DNA of 64,000 nucleotides from Bettongia penicillata ogilbyi (taxonomy: Eukaryota > Chordata > Mammalia > Diprotodontia > Potoroidae): positions 6,514,215 through 6,578,214 of the forward strand of contig JAJHZJ010000008.1 in NCBI GenBank assembly GCA_023548195.1. Direction: 5' to 3'. Position numbers and translations under genes: made by a program. Shown piece after piece: positions 51,670-61,440 of the stretch. The number at the start of each line of letters is the position of its first letter. Position 1 is the stretch's first letter. The notes under the pieces are model-generated. The model was not told the DNA's origin. It did no database searches and saw nothing but the letters and a program-made list of their open reading frames with translations.

Positions 51670-51850
51670 ATATGCTGTTCTTTGTCCTTTGTTTTCAAAG
51701 AGAATCAATGATGTCTTGACTTGCAAGTAAATTGGATTTAAGTGAGGCAGAACTGCACAAAGTCATTTGCCTCACTCTCTACTCCAAAATCATTGGAGTG
51801 CAGTGGAAAGATTTTAAATCAAGATGACTGTCAATGGCCTGGCATATTTA
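51670..51850 (-). mobile_element. SINE-B or related LINE tail, antisense
   Basis: TTTGTCCTTTGTTTTCAAAG, GATGTCTTGACTTGCAAGTA, AATTGGATTTAAGTGAGGCA and CAAGATGACTGTCAATGGCC. Confidence 0.7.
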
Positions 51851-52077
51851 GATGAAACCTCAATGGCATGAAAAAAACATATTACAGTGAAGACAGCAGC
51901 TACCAACTTGGATGAACCCAAAGACCATGAACAATAATACTGGATTCCTAGGTAGGCACTGACATCTTGGAATCTATATATATCAAACTACATTTAGGTG
52001 TTATACTGTCCCAAAAGGGGAAGAAGGGGAAATACTATCACCAAAGGTGCTCTTTAGTGCTGTTTCAGCATAGACAT

Positions 52078-52227
52078 TAAATGGAAATACTAGTTAGCAG
52101 TCCATTTAGGTACTGAGTGAGGTGTATAACTGTGACATTGGGTTGCACAGAAATTAAATGGAAATACTAGCTAGTGGCCCATTTAGGTACTGAATGACAT
52201 GCATAATTGCGACATTGAGGTAGGAGG
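52078..52227. repeat. Imperfect tandem duplication, 75-bp unit x 2
   Basis: ATTAAATGGAAATACTAGTT / ATTAAATGGAAATACTAGCT start the copies at 52078 and 52153; both continue with CCATTTAGGTACTGA and GACATTG. No known family. Confidence 0.85.
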
Positions 52228-52544
52228 CTGAATTCAAGCATATAGTATGCTGATCACAAGGTTAGGGGCTAGGATGGGGAGGAGGGAAATAGACTCCTTG
52301 TAAACACTGAAGCACTATACTGTTAGATATTGTCATTATTCTAGGGTAACAAATTTTTGTTTCTCAAGAAGAAAGCATTGTGTATATACTATGTAATGAA
52401 ATAATACTAAATCTTAATAAATCAGCCTTTAAATTCCATTCACAGGTCATCTGCATTGCAATCACAAAAATGAGTTATAAGCAGGTTAGTGTGTACAAGT
52501 CTTCACTGCAATGGACAGTGTTGAACTCAGAGTCACAGGACAGA
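52228..52544. other. Unassigned DNA
   Basis: Nothing recognised; AT-rich at 52380-52430. Confidence 0.45.
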
Positions 52545-52664
52545 CATGTGAATAGTGGTTTTCTTGTTTAAAAATCTTTGAACAAGTCACTTCTGTCCCT
52601 CAGCTTCCTCATAAGTAAAAATTAAAGGACTAAACCAGATCACCTTTAAGGTCTCTGAATTCTA
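52545..52664 (+). mobile_element. MIR-type SINE 3' half
   Basis: TTTGAACAAGTCACTTCTGT, CTAAACCAGATCACCTTTAA and GGTCTCTGAATTCTA. Confidence 0.65.
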
Positions 52665-52932
52665 GGAGCAGCTAAATGTCCCATGGGATGAAGCACTGGA
52701 GCTGAAGTCAGGAATCTTTAACTTCAGATCTGGCCTCAGACACTTACTGTGTAATCCTGGACAAGTCATTAACCTCTATCTGCCTCAGTCTGCCCATCTT
52801 TAAAATGGGGATAATAAGAGCACCTGCCTCACAAGGTTACTGTGAGGATAAAATGAGTTATATGTAAATATTTGTAAAGCATTTTGCAAAACTAAAGCTC
52901 TCCACAAATGTAACCTGTTGTATTATTACCCT
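52665..52932 (+). mobile_element. MIR-type CORE-SINE, near full length
   Basis: GGAGCAGCTAAATGTCCCAT, CTGGCCTCAGACACTTACTG, ATGGGGATAATAAGAGCACC, CACAAGGTTACTGTGAGGAT and GTAAAGCATTTTGCAAAACT. Confidence 0.9.
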
Positions 52933-53344
52933 GTGTTCCTATGAGGTTGTACATTTTCCATCAGGAAATCACTTGATCATATTGTTTACCAAAAATAGAG
53001 AAATGAGAATAAACCCCTGGTTTTAAGCAGCTTTGGCAGCTGAAAGTGAGAATTTCAGTAAAACTGTCAAAACAAATCAGAAAAAGCATCTTATCCCCCT
53101 GGCAATGGGCACTGTCTTCAGATGTAGCATCCCTCTGGCCATGTCTGCAAAATGGGTGTAAAAGCCAAGGTTTGAAGTCCTCGGAAGCTCCTGCTGAGCT
53201 TACATCATAGCAAAGGGCATCTCTATCTCGAACTTCCTAAAAATGTCTGAGAAGAGAAATTAGAGCGGATTGGTATGTATGTCTGAGAAGTCTAACCAGC
53301 CTTTCTTTTGTGAATTTCTTTCACATGAGTGCCTTGAAACTATA
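52933..53344. other. Unassigned DNA containing one copy of a local duplicate
   Basis: The stretch 53230-53290 (GAGAAATTAGAGCGGATTGG, TATGTATGTCTGAGA) recurs in diverged form at 55875-55938. Confidence 0.5.
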
Positions 53345-53432
53345 TTTTTTTTTTGCCTTTTTTTGCATCCCTAGTACTTAGCACAGTACCTGGCACACAG
53401 CAGCCATTTAATAAATGATAGCTGATTGATAT
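53345..53432 (+). mobile_element. L2 3' end
   Basis: GTACTTAGCACAGTACCTGG, CACACAGCAGCCATTTAATA and a terminal TGATTGAT. Confidence 0.9.
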
Positions 53433-53469
53433 AATAGTAGTCTGAATTAAAGACTCCTTAATATAGTTA

Positions 53470-53640
53470 GCTTATGGAATGGCTCTGGGCTCAAATTCCT
53501 GTTCTGTTACTCATTATCCTGTATGACTTCAGCCAAGTTACTTGACCTCAAATCTTGATTTTCTCATCTATAAAATGAAAGGATCCTACTAAATGATGTT
53601 CCTTCTAGGTCAAAATACAACATCTGTGGTCTAAAGCTGT
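53470..53640 (+). mobile_element. MIR-type SINE
   Basis: CTGGGCTCAAATTCCTGTTC, TTCAGCCAAGTTACTTGACC, CTCATCTATAAAATGAAAGG and TTCCTTCTAGGTCAAAATAC. Confidence 0.7.
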
Positions 53641-53849
53641 ATTGCCCACAGCTTGAAAAATGCTTCTCTGCTATAGGTCCTTTCCAGGTTCTCACTTCTT
53701 TATCAGGAGCTCTTTTCCAAACCTTCCCTCTCTACCTCTGGCATAAGATGAGGTAGAAAACACTGGTTGCTTTAAATTGCATGTAACTTCTGTTCCATGC
53801 CATTTTCGCACATATATTAAATTTCATACTTGTCCACAACTTGACTTTA

Positions 53850-53925
53850 AAACACAAATACCCACACATATACACATACACACAGAGAGACACACGCATG
53901 CACACATATACACATACACAATTTC
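53850..53925. repeat. CA/TACA-rich simple repeat
   Basis: ACACATATACACATACACAC and a second similar half interrupted by GAGAGA. Confidence 0.9.
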
Positions 53926-54514
53926 TAGCCTAAAAAAGCAGTCAAAATTGCACACAGTTGTCATGCAAAAAAAAGCAACGTGATGCTAATAGAAAGGTTT
54001 CATGCTAATAAAAAGGTTTGTTTCTAACTAACAACCCAATTTAGAGAAAGGCATTGTTGGATTAAGATACTAAGGAAACAGCTGATACAAAAATGACTTT
54101 GTCTTTTCATCCGGAGGACTGGAGGGGTAGATTTCAAGACCCCCATGCTGCCTCTTCTGTACAGGCAGTGCCTGTTAAAATACCCTCCAACAATCTCTCC
54201 AGGAGACCCCACACAACCTGGTACAAACTCCCTATGCTGGTGTTGTCCTATAGAATTACACAGCTGAATAGCTGCTCAGCTCGCTAGCCTCCCCTCCCTT
54301 TCTGACATAGTTACTGGGGCACATGATACTCGGATCACAAATACACATTGTTCTCAGGCTCCTTGGAATAAGGTTTACATCAGCCTAACCACACAATCTA
54401 CTTGGCATTTACAGAGAAAATACAGTAAATGACCTCTGGCAGAAGCTCACCTTATACTGCATACATGAAAATGTCACTGTTTTTATTATGCCTAAGAAGT
54501 AACCATTGGTAAGC
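53926..54514. other. Unassigned DNA
   Basis: Single-copy-looking; overlapping 62-64 codon frames at 54024-54287 lack domains. Confidence 0.45.
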
Positions 54515-54692
54515 TAACTTGATATTTCTCACATCTGACATATCCTCTCTCTTTATCTCACCATAAACCATTTCCTATGGCTAGAATGTGCTCTCTCTCC
54601 TCCTCACCTTATTCTCTTCAAATCCCTGGTCCCCTTCAGATCTCAGCTCAAATACTACCTTCCACAGGAGGCCTCTTCTCCCCAATATGGGC

Positions 54693-54936
54693 AGGGGTAG
54701 CCAGGTGACATTGTGGATAGAGTTCAGGGTCTGGAGTCAGGAAGATTCATCTTCCTAAATTCTAATCTGGCCTCAGATATTACTAGCTATGTGACTCTGG
54801 ACAAGTCACTTCACCCTCTTTGCCTTAGTTTCCTCCTTTGTAAAATGAGCTGGAGAATGAAATGACAACTCATTCCAGAATCTTTGCTAAGAAAACCTCA
54901 AATGGGGTCATGAAGAGTCAGACACATTTCAACAAC
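54693..54936 (+). mobile_element. SINE-A nested in L2
   Basis: GTAGCCAGGTGACATTGTGG, AGCTATGTGACTCTGGACAA, AATGAGCTGGAGAATGAAAT, TCAAATGGGGTCATGAAGAG and TTTCAACAA. A (CT)n tract (54937-54962) follows its 3' end. Confidence 0.92.
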
Positions 54937-55160
54937 TCTCTCTCTCTCTTTCTCTCTCCTCCTTCCCTCCCTATGGGTACATATAATATATGAATATATA
55001 TTATACACCCATATGCATATACACCTAGGTGTATATGCATATATTCACATATATACATATATTCACACATGTGTATGTATATATACACACATATACATAC
55101 ATATACACACAATCTACCTTTCTATAAAAATATGCATATGTATATAAAATATAATATTTA
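54937..55160. repeat. CT-rich and TA/CATA-rich simple repeats
   Basis: (CT)n, then TATATACACA- and CATATAC-type repeats. Includes the 32-bp perfect palindrome at 55011-55042. Confidence 0.85.
55011..55042. repeat. Perfect 32-bp palindrome
   Basis: Arms ATATGCATATACACCT and AGGTGTATATGCATAT are exact reverse complements with no spacer, centred between 55026 and 55027. It could extrude a cruciform. Confidence 0.95.
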
Positions 55161-55300
55161 TTAATCTATGTACAAAGTTTCCCTTCTGAAGAATGTAAGC
55201 TCCTCAAGGGCAGGGCCCCCTTTTTTTGTCTCTGTTATCTGTAGCACCTAGTATGGTGCTCACAACATGGCAGACATGTTTAGTTTGTTGATTTTAACTC

Positions 55301-56017
55301 CATATGAATGAAAATTGATTTAACTTAATTCCCTACCAATAAGGCTGTTTTCCTCTGGAAAAAGCAATACAGATTACTAACACTTCTCTCAGATGCAAAA
55401 CAAGAAGGAAAAAAGAAAATCAGGTAATGACAGATAAATTATGTCTATTAACATTCATTTAATTTTAAATGCAGGTTTGCATGATATTCTGGGCAGGCCC
55501 ATTATTTTTATACTTGCTACAAAATAGGATTTTTAAGCTCCCTCCTTTTACAGATCTTGAAAGGCCTGATAAACATCAGAAGCGAAGCCCATTCCCACCG
55601 TCTCTGATGTGGGCTCACATTTTGTGCTCCGGATGACTTAATGGAAGCCTTGGGCAGATCAATTTACTACAGGACAGACTCCTCTCTGTCCCTGAGTTGG
55701 TGTACTTGCATTAGCAGTGTGTTTAGTCATATATTACACACCTTCTTTGGAGGTAACTGGAGACAGGTGATGTATAATGGTGCTGAAAGAGGTGTACTTT
55801 TTCAGCCAGGGAGCTTTGTAACAGATCCTGTTCAGCCTCCCTTTGTCATATGGGGCACCGCCATGTTAACCTTCCTAAAAAAAATGTTTGAGGGAAGAAG
55901 AAAGGAAATTAGAGCAGAATGGTATGTATGTCTGAGACAGTCTGATGGTTCAACATGCTCAATATGGCATCTTTGCAATCTTGAATACTTCCCAGTGTTT
56001 GCCTTTTCTTCCTTTCT
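55301..56017. other. Unassigned DNA with diverged local duplications
   Basis: Parts resemble 56955-57115 and 53230-53290. The segment at 55550-55660 is complex and unique-looking. The 180-codon frame at 55641-56183 runs from this DNA into the TTCC tract; more than a third of it is a Ser-Phe-Leu-Pro repeat, and no gene is supported. Confidence 0.4.
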
Positions 56018-56181
56018 TCCTTCCTTCCTTCCTTCCTTCCTTCCTTCCTTCCTTCCTTCCTTCCTTCCTTCCTTCCTTCCTTCCTTCCTTCCTTCCTTCC
56101 TTCCTTCCTTCCTTTTCTCTCTCACTCTCTCTCTCTCTCTTCCTTCCTTCCTTCTTTTCTTCCTTCCTCCTTTTTTTTTTT
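56018..56181. repeat. (TTCC)n microsatellite with CT-rich tail
   Basis: About 24 TTCC units, then (CT)n, more TTCC, then T11. Frames on both strands over it (SFLP and EGRK repeats) are artefacts. Confidence 0.97.
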
Positions 56182-56545
56182 GAAAAACCATTTCAGTAAA
56201 TGAATAGATGGATTTCTTAATTTTGCTTACATCCTTATTTTCTTCAAGAAGTCATGATGATTCCTTTGATACAATAGGTGGAATCTTGCAATAATCCCAC
56301 AGGTGCAGAGAAGGCAGCTAATGACTTAGGTTTGTTTTTCAGCCAAGAAAACTGAAGCAAACTCAAGTGACTTGCCCAAATTCTCAAAGTGAGGCAGCAG
56401 TTACGATGGATTGCCCATAGCCTCATCTGTGTTCTACTCATTGGTTCTCTCCCTGCTATCCTAATTGAATGGGAAGCCAATGAGTTACATGTAGTTTTTT
56501 TCCATCTAATTGATGGCTCATCCAGGAGAAGAGGAGAGGGGAAAC
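56182..56545. other. Mostly unassigned; possible decayed antisense SINE at 56330-56460
   Basis: CAAGTGACTTGCCCAAATTC at about 56365 looks like antisense CORE. Confidence 0.4.
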
Positions 56546-56546
56546 A

Positions 56547-56768
56547 AATGACCACTTGTTAAGTACCTACTATATGCTAAGCACTTTACAAATATGTGAT
56601 TTCTCCTCACAATAGAAGTAAAAAGCTATTGTTATCCTCATTTTACAAATTAAGAAACCAAGGTACAAAGAAGTTAAGTGACTTGCCCAGAGTGGCACAG
56701 CTAGTAAGTGTCTGAGGGAGGATTTGAACTTAGCACTTCTTGACACCAGGCCCAGCACTCTCTAGGGT
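56547..56768 (-). mobile_element. MIR-type CORE-SINE, antisense, near full length
   Basis: TTAAGTACCTACTATATGCT, AAGCACTTTACAAATATGTG, TTATCCTCATTTTACAAATT, AAGTGACTTGCCCAGAGTGG and CCAGGCCCAGCACTCTCT. Confidence 0.9.
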
Positions 56769-57150
56769 CCATGAGAAGCAAAGGGGTTGGTATGTGGAAC
56801 TCTTACTTTCCTTTGTAAGGATAGAGAAATGGTAGTCAAACCAATTACTTATTATCTTTATTAGTACTCTAATTTACATGGATATTTTAGTAGGAAGGAT
56901 AGCTATGGTGTCAAATAAGATTTCTTCATTATTTTAACAATTTCAATTATCCAAGTCTAGCATAGTACCTGGAACACAGCAGACACATTTGACTTGTTGA
57001 ATCTAATTTCCTGTGAAAAAAGTAGTGCAGATAGCTAACATTTCTATCATCTGAAACTGCCCTTTAATTTTTCTTAGGGAGGGTTTAACCTTCTTGTCCC
57101 ATTATTTATAAAATTGTAAATACCATTAACACCACTGAGATTGGCTTGGG
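56769..57150. other. Unassigned; L2-like terminus and local duplicate at 56945-57115
   Basis: TAGCATAGTACCTGGAACAC resembles an L2 end; the following unique text resembles 55270-55520. Confidence 0.5.
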
Positions 57151-57152
57151 GA

Positions 57153-57388
57153 GAGGGCATGTAGGATTGTGAAAAGAACTTTGATTTTGCAGTGAGAAGC
57201 TGAACTGAGCTTGTGTCCCAGCTCTGTAACCCTGGGAAAAAACCGCATCTTTAAGCATATTAATTTCCTCCCTGATAAAATGGAGATGATAAAATTCATC
57301 CTCTTTCTATCCCCCTCTACTAACAAGGAAAGCACTTTGTAAACCTTAACAAGTTAAATAAGTATCAGATATTAGCTACATATTTGTT
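57153..57388 (+). mobile_element. MIR-type SINE
   Basis: GTGTCCCAGCTCTGTAACCC, CCTGATAAAATGGAGATGAT, AAAGCACTTTGTAAACCTTA and AAGTATCAGATATTAGCTA. Confidence 0.7.
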
Positions 57389-57402
57389 CAACAGAGGCAA
57401 CC

Positions 57403-57602
57403 ACATGAAGGATAGAGGGCCAACCTTGGAATCAGGAAAATTTGGGTTCAAATATTGTTTCTGATGTGTATTAACTATATGACCTTGGGTAGGTCCCATA
57501 ATCTCTCGGGGCACTTGGCAGCTCTCTAAGCCTATGAATTGCACAAGCTGCTAATTTGGAGCAATAAAATTTTTTCCCCATGTAGATAAAAGCATAAACC
57601 TG
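57403..57602 (+). mobile_element. SINE-C
   Basis: CAACCTTGGAATCAGGAAAA, ATATGACCTTGGGTAGGTCC, CAGCTCTCTAAGCCTATGAA and GCACAAGCTGCTAATTTGGA. Confidence 0.75.
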
Positions 57603-58534
57603 TATCCTCTCTCTCAAATATATGCATGTATATGATGGAGGACCTGACTGATGGAGAGGGGATGAAGGACATATACAATATACAGAGATAAAGTTTATAC
57701 TTGTGTGTGTTTTTTAATTAACTGCACAAATGTAGGATGAAGAGGCAAAGCTATCTGTGGGTTAGTATGAAATAGGCCTGTGGTCTTTACATATCATACT
57801 ATACACACACATCTGCCCCTAAAGGATTTGGCAGTCACTGAAGCTGGGTTCCTTTCCCTCCATCCCTCCCCATACCCTCAAGAATGAGGACTCATCAGGG
57901 TTGGCTTTTTTGGGGTACCTTTTATGTGATCCAGGTAACCATCTCCCGAAAGATAAAACTGTCCATGGGAACAAGATGAAGGGCTTTAAATATCTCAGGG
58001 AGAAATAACTTAGACAAAAGAGACCCCAGAACGAAGCGTCTTTACCACTGATGTCTGAAGTAAGAGGCAGAGGGAAGTGGAACATTTGTGCATGATTCAG
58101 CAGACAGAATAAGGAGGAGAATGCTTTATCCTCATCCAGGGACTCCCATTGCCTGTTGTTCCCAGGCTGCCATGAGGAATGAGTCCTTTGCCGTGGACTC
58201 ATTGATTCAAAGCCAGCCTTCCTGACACTATGAGGATAATGAGTGTTAGCCCATCTAACCATTCTTGCACACAGGAATTTTCAAGTCTGCTAAAATGTCA
58301 AAGGGACAATCTGGGTTCTCTTCCTGGCTTTTGGTATCGTTTCAAGCATTGGAAATAAGAGAAGCTTAATCTGAGAAAAGAGTTTGCTTCATTCAGCTCC
58401 TGATATCAGGTTTATAATGAGGAGTATGTCAGGGGCGTGGGGCCAACGTGGTATTAAAGTTCTAACTGGCTGATCTGAGGACAATAATTCATGAAATACA
58501 TGATCCAGAGTAGGACTGTCAAAGCCAGTCCAAC
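57603..58534. other. Unassigned DNA with a 147-codon minus-strand frame
   Basis: The frame at 57819-58262 is the longest in the window not explained by a repeat. Its translation shows no domain I recognise, no matching splice or promoter context is evident, and no repeat explains it. Not called as a gene. Confidence 0.35.
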
Positions 58535-58622
58535 CCATTCATTGTACTAGTGAGGAAACTGGGAAAAGTGACTTTCCCAGGTTCATGCAGCTAGTAAATG
58601 CTAGAGATGGGATAACTCAGAT
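58535..58622 (-). mobile_element. MIR-type fragment, antisense
   Basis: TAGTGAGGAAACTGGGAAAA, GTGACTTTCCCAGGTTCATG and CAGCTAGTAAATGCTAGAGA. Confidence 0.65.
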
Positions 58623-58717
58623 AGCAAGGTCCTAAGGATTCAGTGTGTATGAGAGGGGGAGGGTTGAGAGTGGGGAGAGTCCCCAGTTCAGACTTGGAAG
58701 AAATCTCAAAGGTTTCA

Positions 58718-58946
58718 ATAATAATATCTCATATTTATGTAGTGCTTTAAGTGTCACACATTTATCCTCACAAACACCAGCTAGATTGGTTGTGATAGTT
58801 ACCATCATTATTCCCATTTTGCAGATAAGGAAGCTGAGGTGGGCAAAAGCTAAGTGGAATCACAAAGCTGGTAAGGTTCTGAGGTTGGATTTGAACTCAA
58901 GTCTTCCTGACTAGGTCCACAAGCCCCCCAGCTGCCTATCCACTGC
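58718..58946 (-). mobile_element. MIR-type CORE-SINE, antisense, near full length
   Basis: AATAATATCTCATATTTATG, TAGTGCTTTAAGTGTCACAC, ATTCCCATTTTGCAGATAAG, GGATTTGAACTCAAGTCTTC and CAGCTGCCTATCCACTGCAA. Confidence 0.9.
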
Positions 58947-59719
58947 AATGCTCATATCACATCCCTATTAAAGGATCTCCAGCCTCTTTTGGTAGACCTT
59001 CAATGAGAAGGAAATCACTACCTGCCAAGGCATCTCATGCCATTAGTACATAGCAAAGACTGTTAAGTTCTCCAGGGATTGTATTGAACTCTGTCTCTCA
59101 GCAACACTCTCGGACCTCCAACTTTTTCTTTTTTTGGACCTCCATCCTAACCCATATCCACCACCACTGCTCCTAGTACTATTCTCTGTAGCACCCACTA
59201 AACTTTCTTCCACATGGCAACCCTTGAAATGCTTAAAAGTGGCATTCACATCCCTATCAGCTCTTCTTTTGTTCAGGTTAAACATCACTAGTGATGGGAT
59301 AGGCTCTGGTCCTGGATCACCTTGGCTGCCTTTCTTTTAATGTTACTCCTAAACAAATAAATAGATATTTAGATAAATAAAATGGAATGCCTAGAGCTGA
59401 ACACAGTGCTCTAGATATGGTATGGACTCCTTGGGGCACAGTATACAAGCACTTTCACTTTTTTTTGTCCTGGGCACTGTACCTCTAATAATTCAGACTA
59501 CATCATATTAGATTTTTGACTGTCATGAAAATCACAGACTTATTTTACACATTCTCATTTCTAGCCATATCTCCATTATCCTAAACTTGAATCTTTTTTT
59601 TTTAAAACCATACATATATGGATTTCAATTTTTCCCTATTGAATATCACTTGTTTAGATCTGGCCCATTGTCTTAGCCTGCTGAGATCTATTCTTGATTC
59701 TGTTATCCAATGTGTTAGC

Positions 59720-59853
59720 CATTCACTCAATCCACAAGCATTCATCAAAAGGTTAGAAGGTACCAGGCACTAGCATCAGCACAGTGGAGGGTTACAAAAA
59801 AAAAATAAGCAAAATCAGTCCACATCCTTGAAGAGTTTACATTTTAATGAACA
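59720..59853 (-). mobile_element. L2 3' end, antisense, nested in CR1
   Basis: ATTCACTCAATCCACAAGCA, TACCAGGCACTAGCATCAGC and CTTGAAGAGTTTACATTTTA interrupt the CR1 text between GTGTTAGCC and CTTGTCATTTTACAAATC. Confidence 0.7.
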
Positions 59854-59868
59854 TATTCTTGCTTCTTG

Positions 59869-60090
59869 TCATTTTACAAATCTGATAATTCTATCATCTA
59901 TAACCTCATTCAATTCATTGATAAAGATATGGGATATCGCTGGGCCAAGGACAGATCCCTGAGGGCACTTACCTAGAAAGGTCTCTCTAACTTGGTAGTG
60001 ATTAATTAATATCTGGACCTGAGTTTTTAACCAGCACTGAAACCATCTAATTGAATTATCCTTTAGCCTACATCTCTCTGTAGGATCCAA
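59869..60090 (-). pseudogene. CR1 reverse-transcriptase fragment (73 open codons)
   Basis: The minus-strand translation includes PQGSVLGP (about residues 43-50) followed by FINELNE, the CR1 reverse-transcriptase segment that usually reads PQGSVLGPVLFNIFINDLDE. The upstream WFQCWLKTQVQ corresponds to the family WLxxRTQ stretch. The FADD catalytic box is just lost at the end (RFVK). The relic is dead: no flanking ORF is continuous. Confidence 0.8.
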
Positions 60091-60302
60091 AGGATAGAGA
60101 GTCTATCAAATGCTGGGCTAACATCCAGGAATAATATAATCATGACATTCACCTAATTTACCAGTGCAGAAATTGTAAATTAAAAAAAAAGTTGAGCATA
60201 GACTGGCCTCAATGTCCTCAATGATCATTGTGTGCTTATACTACTCTTTAAATAATACAATTTATAATTTTCCCAGTAATTCACATAGCTAATTGTCATC
60301 AG

Positions 60303-60473
60303 ACTCCAGCTATGTGACCTGGGCAAGTCACTTAACCCTGTTTGTCTCAGTTTCCTCAACTGTAAAATGAGCTGGAGAAGGAAATGGCAAACTACTCTAG
60401 TATTTTTGGTTAGAAAATTTCAAGTGGGATAACAAAGAGTCAGACATGACTGAAATAAATAAACAACAGCAGT
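60303..60473 (+). mobile_element. SINE-A, 5'-truncated, nested in CR1
   Basis: CAGCTATGTGACCTGGGCAA, AAATGAGCTGGAGAAGGAAA, ACAAAGAGTCAGACATGACT and AATAAACAACAGC. Confidence 0.88.
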
Positions 60474-60760
60474 TGCCATAAGTTTTGAAGACTTCATCCT
60501 CTTCCCCTACTTTTTAAAATTAGGACAACATCTATCTATCTCAAGCCTTGTGGCCCCTCTTCTGTTTCCATGATTTTTCAAAGGCAAGTCTCTCATTAAT
60601 CATGTCTGCCATTTCTTTTTTGGCACCACAGGATCTGAACCTGGTTGCATGAACTCATTGAAAGTAGCACTAGGTGAACACCATCAACTTCCCTACCTTG
60701 ATTTCTCCTCCCTGGCCACCATAATGGTTCTATCTTTCTCAGTTCAAAGATAAAGAAAAC

Positions 60761-61317
60761 TAATAAAATTAGAGCTATTATCTGTTACGATTCCATTCCT
60801 ACTGGGGAGTCTGAGCTTCCTTTTCCTCCAGTCTAGCTTTTAAAACTGCACATTTTAGTTTTATCTTAACAATGATCACCAGCTTCAGCTCATTCTGAAT
60901 TTCTGTATGAACTCAGAATCAGCTGCTCATACAGAATCCAGCCACCTTATTTGGATCCAATCAGTTCCCTGTCCTTGTTTCCATATTTTATATCTCTCTT
61001 TTAAAAAACTGTTCAGGGAGTTCCCTATGTATCCACATGACTCTCTTCAGACCACACTCTCTCTTTCTTCCTCTTTGGAACCATTCCTCTTTGTATCATT
61101 AGAATTATTCTTGAGAGCTTTCCACCCCTTTGGGGCTAAATTCTGTATAGAATTTCACCTTGTGGGATCCTATCTGTCCCTTCTCTCAAGGATTTGAAAT
61201 CCACTTTCCCAAAATTTCCAGTTCTCCCCTCTCCTCACTCCTTTTCATTTCACCCACATGTTCCTTCTTATTGGAAAGAATTAGATCTCAAATTGCAATT
61301 CCTCCCCACCCCCAACT
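60761..61317. other. Unassigned; may be upstream part of the CR1 relic
   Basis: Pyrimidine-rich plus strand. CR1 identity is not demonstrable here. The 96-codon plus frame at 60907-61197 has no domain. Confidence 0.35.
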
Positions 61318-61440
61318 TCTATCTTTTTAAAAATTCAGTCTATGTTCAGTTCCAAATTTTCTCCCATTCCTTCCTCCCCTCTCCCACTGAGAAAGCAAGA
61401 GCAACTTTATAGTAATGTACAGTCATAAAAAACAAATGAC
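61318..61440 (-). mobile_element. L1 3' UTR fragment, antisense
   Basis: TTAAAAATTCAGTCTATGTT, AGTTCCAAATTTTCTCCCAT and TCCTTCCTCCCCTCTCCCAC match the L1 3' end at 27515-28012. Confidence 0.7.

Larger units (their letters stand above)
54515..55300 (+). mobile_element. L2 ORF2 end and 3' UTR, split by SINE-A and simple repeats
   Basis: Left piece TATGGCTAGAATGTGCTCTC and TTCAGATCTCAGCTCAAATA to CCACAGGAGGCCTCTTCTCC. Right piece (from about 55180) GAATGTAAGCTCCTCAAGGG and CTGTAGCACCTAGTATGGTG. Confidence 0.8.
58950..60760 (-). mobile_element. CR1 LINE relic, antisense, about 1.5 kb plus two insertions
   Basis: From its 3' side (low coordinates): CATGGCAACCCTTGAAATGC, TAGAGCTGAACACAGTGCTC, TAGCCTGCTGAGATCTATTC, GCCAAGGACAGATCCCTGAG, TATCAAATGCTGGGCTAACA, TCCATGATTTTTCAAAGGCA and GGTTGCATGAACTCATTGAA. 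This is the antisense order of CR1 from its 3' part back into the reverse-transcriptase N-terminal region. Confidence 0.85.

Noticed and set aside
55641..56199. 180-, 119- and 84-codon frames across the TTCC tract
   Set aside because: The residues SFLP and KEGR repeat because the DNA repeats; no independent coding signal.
57819..58262. 147-codon minus-strand open frame
   Set aside because: No domain, signal or splice context is visible and the composition is not convincingly coding. A frame this long is plausible by chance in 64 kb; transcript evidence would be needed.
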